Below are positions 33,511 to 35,996 of a DNA stretch of 35,996 nucleotides, piece by piece. The stretch comes from Phycisphaerales bacterium (lineage in GTDB: Bacteria > Planctomycetota > Phycisphaerae > WQYP01). The translations under genes and the position numbers were made by a program. Below the pieces are notes generated by a model. That model saw only the letters and a program-made list of their open reading frames with translations, ran no database searches and was not told the origin of the DNA. The stretch spans positions 1-35,996 of the forward strand of contig JABEVB010000031.1 in the NCBI GenBank assembly GCA_013044165.1, written 5' to 3'. Every line of letters begins with the position of its first letter. Positions within the stretch are counted from its first letter, which is position 1.

Positions 33511-35996
33511 TCAATTGGCGCGCACATTTGACGTAGAATCGTTTGTAATGGGGGTGAGCGTCCGATGTTTAAAAGCCGGATAGTCGAGCGGGTAGCAGAA
33601 GGCGTCAAACAAACTGCTCCCACCACCACCGAGTCCGCCACCCTGTCTGCCGCCCCGAAAAAATGGCCGGCGGGCCTGCATGCCGCCTCGGCCACCACCG
33701 AAGCCGAAGCCTCCAAAGCCGCCGCCCCCAAAGCCACCGCCGCCTGATCGGCCCGGCCTCCGCCGCCCAGCGCCGCCGAGCGCATCTTGGTACTGCCAAA
33801 CGACGCCTCCTGCCGGTGTTACCTGAAATATTATTCCGGGCAGGCCCGAGCAAATCAGCGTGTTACCGTTGGCCAGTCGCTGGGCGCTGCCCAGATGATT
33901 CGAATAAAACGACGATGGCTTTGCCGCCTTGTAACGCCATACCAGCGCCGAAGGCCCGTAGGCCTTGCCAAGCTGATGCGCATAGCAGCCCGAGCTCAGC
34001 AGAGGCGGTGCAATTTCATCTACGGTTGAATACCACCCGTCGGGCCGCCCCATCCCATTGTTAAACACAAGAATATGGCCCGCACCCGGCAACCCCGGTG
34101 GAATCCAACTCGCATCGTGCTGCACAAACAGCTTGCGGGCCGATGTGGTGCCACAGTCGTACACCGCTGGATTGCCCCAACGATATAAGAAATCTCCGCC
34201 GTGGCCGCAGCGTCCGCCTGTGTGGCCGGCCGCCTGACGCGTGGTGGTGCTGTGATCAATAATGTAGATTTCGCTCGTGTTGCGAGAACTGATAAGAATC
34301 TGGTTAAGTTGCGCGTTGTAGGCAATAGAGTTAAAGTGCGTCCAATCTGCGCCGCCCCGCGAGGCCGGACCGCGCTGCGGCACATAGTTAAGGTTAAGCC
34401 GCCCCGCCAACGCACGAATGTTGCCGTAATTGGCCTTGTTTGGATTAAAATGCTGCACCAGGTGATCCCACAAGTTCCAGCGCCATACAACCTTGCCGGT
34501 ATTAAGGCCCGTTGGTTTGATCTCCACAATGCTCTCTGAAAACAATCCTTTGCTCGTAACGAGCGATGGGTCACGCCCCGCGGCAATCGCCTGGGCTTGT
34601 GTCTTGCGCTGCCATGCCAGCACCAGCACATCGCCGTTGGGCATGACCGCAACATCATGACTTTGAATCTCAAAGTCGCTGGCAAAGCGGTATCGCCACA
34701 CCAGTTTGTTGTGCCACGTTCGTTCTTCAATTAAACCGCCAGCGCCGCCCACGCCGCGAAAATAGCGGCTCGTGTCGGGCCCCAGTGTGCAACACCGAAT
34801 CAAATCGCCATTCGGCATCAGCCGAGCCGACAGCCCCGGCCGGTGATTGGTGCGCCAGGTGTGCACGACGCGTCCTTGCTGATCAATCAGGTAACTCGAC
34901 GTCGAGCCTAACGGAGACACAAGGGTATAACTCTTAAATGCTCCGGGGGTGCTAATCTTTAGACCACCCGTATCGCGCCCCTGCGATACCGATGACTGCC
35001 CTTGACTGCCGGTGCTATGCCTCTGGCTTTGGCCACCCCCGAGCCGCGAGGCGCCACCCATGCGAAAGGTGGGCTGCTGCTGGTAAACATCTGTGGCGGC
35101 CAGCGTATTATTCTTCGATTGCAGCGTGGAATTGCCGGTGACGGCAATCGCAGCGCCCTTCAGGCCGGCGTGATTGCCCGCAAAGACACAACCCTGCACA
35201 ACCGCGATTGAAAGGTCATGAAAGTTTGCCGCTCCGCCGTAGCCTCTGGCCGTATTACCATCGAATCGGCAGTCCGTAAGACGCACGAGGGTGTTGCCAA
35301 CCTGGGCGGCCCGTGTCACGCTGAAAATCGCCCCGCCATGAGCGCCGCTGTGGTTATCCTGAAACAGGCAATCGCTCACCTGCGGCCGCGAACCATAATC
35401 AAAATAAGCCGCCCCGCCGCGCCAGGCCGCCTCATTGCCAATAAACCGGCAATGCTTGAAACTCGACTTGACGCCCACGCAATCGTAAACAGCCCCACCG
35501 TTATCCGCATGGTTGCGGTAAAAGCGGCAATCGGTAAACACCGGTTTAGCAAGGTCGTAGCTGTATACAGCGCCGCCCTGGAGCGCAGTGTTGGCGGTGA
35601 AGGTGCAGTGGTTAATTTGCATGGCAAAGCCGGCGATGCGTGACGATTGGGGTCGGCCCTGAGGCCCACGCTGGTAATCAAGCAGGCCGCCACCCTGACC
35701 TTTGTCTCCCGGCCCGTCGGCGTCACCGCCCGTAATCGTAAGCCCGTCAAGAACGGCGCCGTTGGCACCGATGAGTACATGATAGGCATGATTGCCATCA
35801 AGCACCGTGCGATAACGAGTGACATTGCGCTGGTCGCCAACACCCGAAAATCCGCCGTAGACGCGAACGCCGGGCCGCAGCACAAACGACGCGGTACGCT
35901 TGCCGGAGAGTTTATATACCCCCGCCGCCATATACACGCGGGCGCCATCGCGTCCGGCATCTTGCAGTGCCGCCGTAAGCGATGCGTACGCATCGC
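33511..35996 (-). CDS. Beta-helix + arylsulfotransferase (ASST)-like protein with Gly-rich tail (partial, runs off right edge)
   Basis: The protein is cut by the window edge. The visible part starts in a frame without Met (DAYASLTAALQDAGRDGARV); the Met at 35937 is internal. The first 285 residues are a right-handed parallel beta-helix of the polymorphic outer membrane type, with repeats such as CTFTANTALQGGAVY, CRFYRNHADNGGAVYD and CRFIGNEAAWRGGAAY. A Ser/Gln/Gly-rich linker follows. The next 400 residues are an ASST-like beta-propeller: YLIDQQGRVVHTW, LMPNGDLIRC, HFNSIAYN, FNNGMGRPDGWYS and SAQRLANGNTLICSGLPG. The tail is Gly/Arg-rich (about 55 residues). Probably exported and surface-associated; possible roles are sulfate transfer or binding of sulfated glycans or phenols. 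The catalytic His was not assigned. Confidence 0.8.
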   Translation of the reverse strand, partial: DAYASLTAALQDAGRDGARVYMAAGVYKLSGKRTASFVLRPGVRVYGGFSGVGDQRNVTRYRTVLDGNHAYHVLIGANGAVLDGLTITGGDADGPGDKGQGGGLLDYQRGPQGRPQSSRIAGFAMQINHCTFTANTALQGGAVYSYDLAKPVFTDCRFYRNHADNGGAVYDCVGVKSSFKHCRFIGNEAAWRGGAAYFDYGSRPQVSDCLFQDNHSGAHGGAIFSVTRAAQVGNTLVRLTDCRFDGNTARGYGGAANFHDLSIAVVQGCVFAGNHAGLKGAAIAVTGNSTLQSKNNTLAATDVYQQQPTFRMGGASRLGGGQSQRHSTGSQGQSSVSQGRDTGGLKISTPGAFKSYTLVSPLGSTSSYLIDQQGRVVHTWRTNHRPGLSARLMPNGDLIRCCTLGPDTSRYFRGVGGAGGLIEERTWHNKLVWRYRFASDFEIQSHDVAVMPNGDVLVLAWQRKTQAQAIAAGRDPSLVTSKGLFSESIVEIKPTGLNTGKVVWRWNLWDHLVQHFNPNKANYGNIRALAGRLNLNYVPQRGPASRGGADWTHFNSIAYNAQLNQILISSRNTSEIYIIDHSTTTRQAAGHTGGRCGHGGDFLYRWGNPAVYDCGTTSARKLFVQHDASWIPPGLPGAGHILVFNNGMGRPDGWYSTVDEIAPPLLSSGCYAHQLGKAYGPSALVWRYKAAKPSSFYSNHLGSAQRLANGNTLICSGLPGIIFQVTPAGGVVWQYQDALGGAGRRRPGRSGGGGFGGGGFGGFGFGGGRGGMQARRPFFRGGRQGGGLGGGGSSLFDAFCYPLDYPAFKHRTLTPITNDSTSNVRAN

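Noticed and set aside
33274-33531. 85-codon plus-strand frame in the gap before the GH3 gene
   Set aside because: No ribosome binding site or recognisable family, and it overlaps the end of a well-supported gene.
33219-33785. 188-codon minus-strand frame overlapping the 3' end of the arylsulfotransferase gene
   Set aside because: Its first part is the alternative frame of the Gly-rich tail, its composition is atypical, and no domain or ribosome site is visible.

Overview
The window looks like chromosomal DNA of a GC-rich, Gram-negative environmental bacterium, most likely a planctomycete of the Phycisphaerae type. The evidence is a pilin-like secreted protein with a class III signal and a DG(H)V tail, a second membrane protein with a pilin-like ectodomain encoded beside an ECF sigma factor, large exported glycosidases (GH106 and GH3), a beta-helix/arylsulfotransferase protein, and a transglutaminase-like protein with a carbohydrate-binding-like tail. 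The assignment rests on gene content only; no rRNA or other marker gene is present.

Layout. 0-6.1 kb: an acyl-ACP desaturase, a PA0069-type radical SAM protein, a large exported TPR protein and a pilin-like protein; the last two are divergent, each with a readable sigma-70-type promoter. 6.4-9.7 kb: a Tat-exported GH106-type alpha-L-rhamnosidase with an 18-bp perfect palindrome upstream. 9.9-11.5 kb: a sigma-70 family factor followed by a second protein with only a sigma region 2-like part. 11.9-13.9 kb: an exported transglutaminase-like protein, closed by a bidirectional intrinsic terminator. 14.1-15.9 kb: an ECF sigma factor and its probable membrane-bound regulator. 16.1-17.7 kb: a DCC-family thiol oxidoreductase and a P-loop-like protein of unknown role.

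17.8-29.6 kb is a defence island on the minus strand. A Type III restriction-modification pair (res promoter-proximal, mod promoter-distal) brackets six other genes: DUF6978 and DUF1828/DUF1829 (4-nt overlap), a Gp37/Gp68-like DUF5131 protein, an unknown protein overlapping an OLD-type ATPase-TOPRIM nuclease, and a DUF4145 protein. Two lesions or insertions stand out. res has an in-frame TAA between its Walker A and DEAH motifs. mod contains a complete 122-aa 23S-rRNA-intervening-sequence-type (IVP, four-helix bundle) gene in another frame, enclosed by 22-bp interrupted inverted repeats. The repeat-to-repeat unit is 429 nt, exactly 143 codons, so the mod frame stays open through it. This IVS-like element inside a protein-coding gene is the most unusual structure in the window.

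29.7-36.0 kb returns to metabolism: a sugar-phosphate isomerase/epimerase-type TIM barrel, a GH3 glycosidase with an inserted PA14 domain, and a partial beta-helix + arylsulfotransferase protein that runs off the right edge. Together with the GH106 enzyme these suggest a saprophyte that degrades complex polysaccharides. No tRNA, rRNA, CRISPR array or transposase gene was seen.
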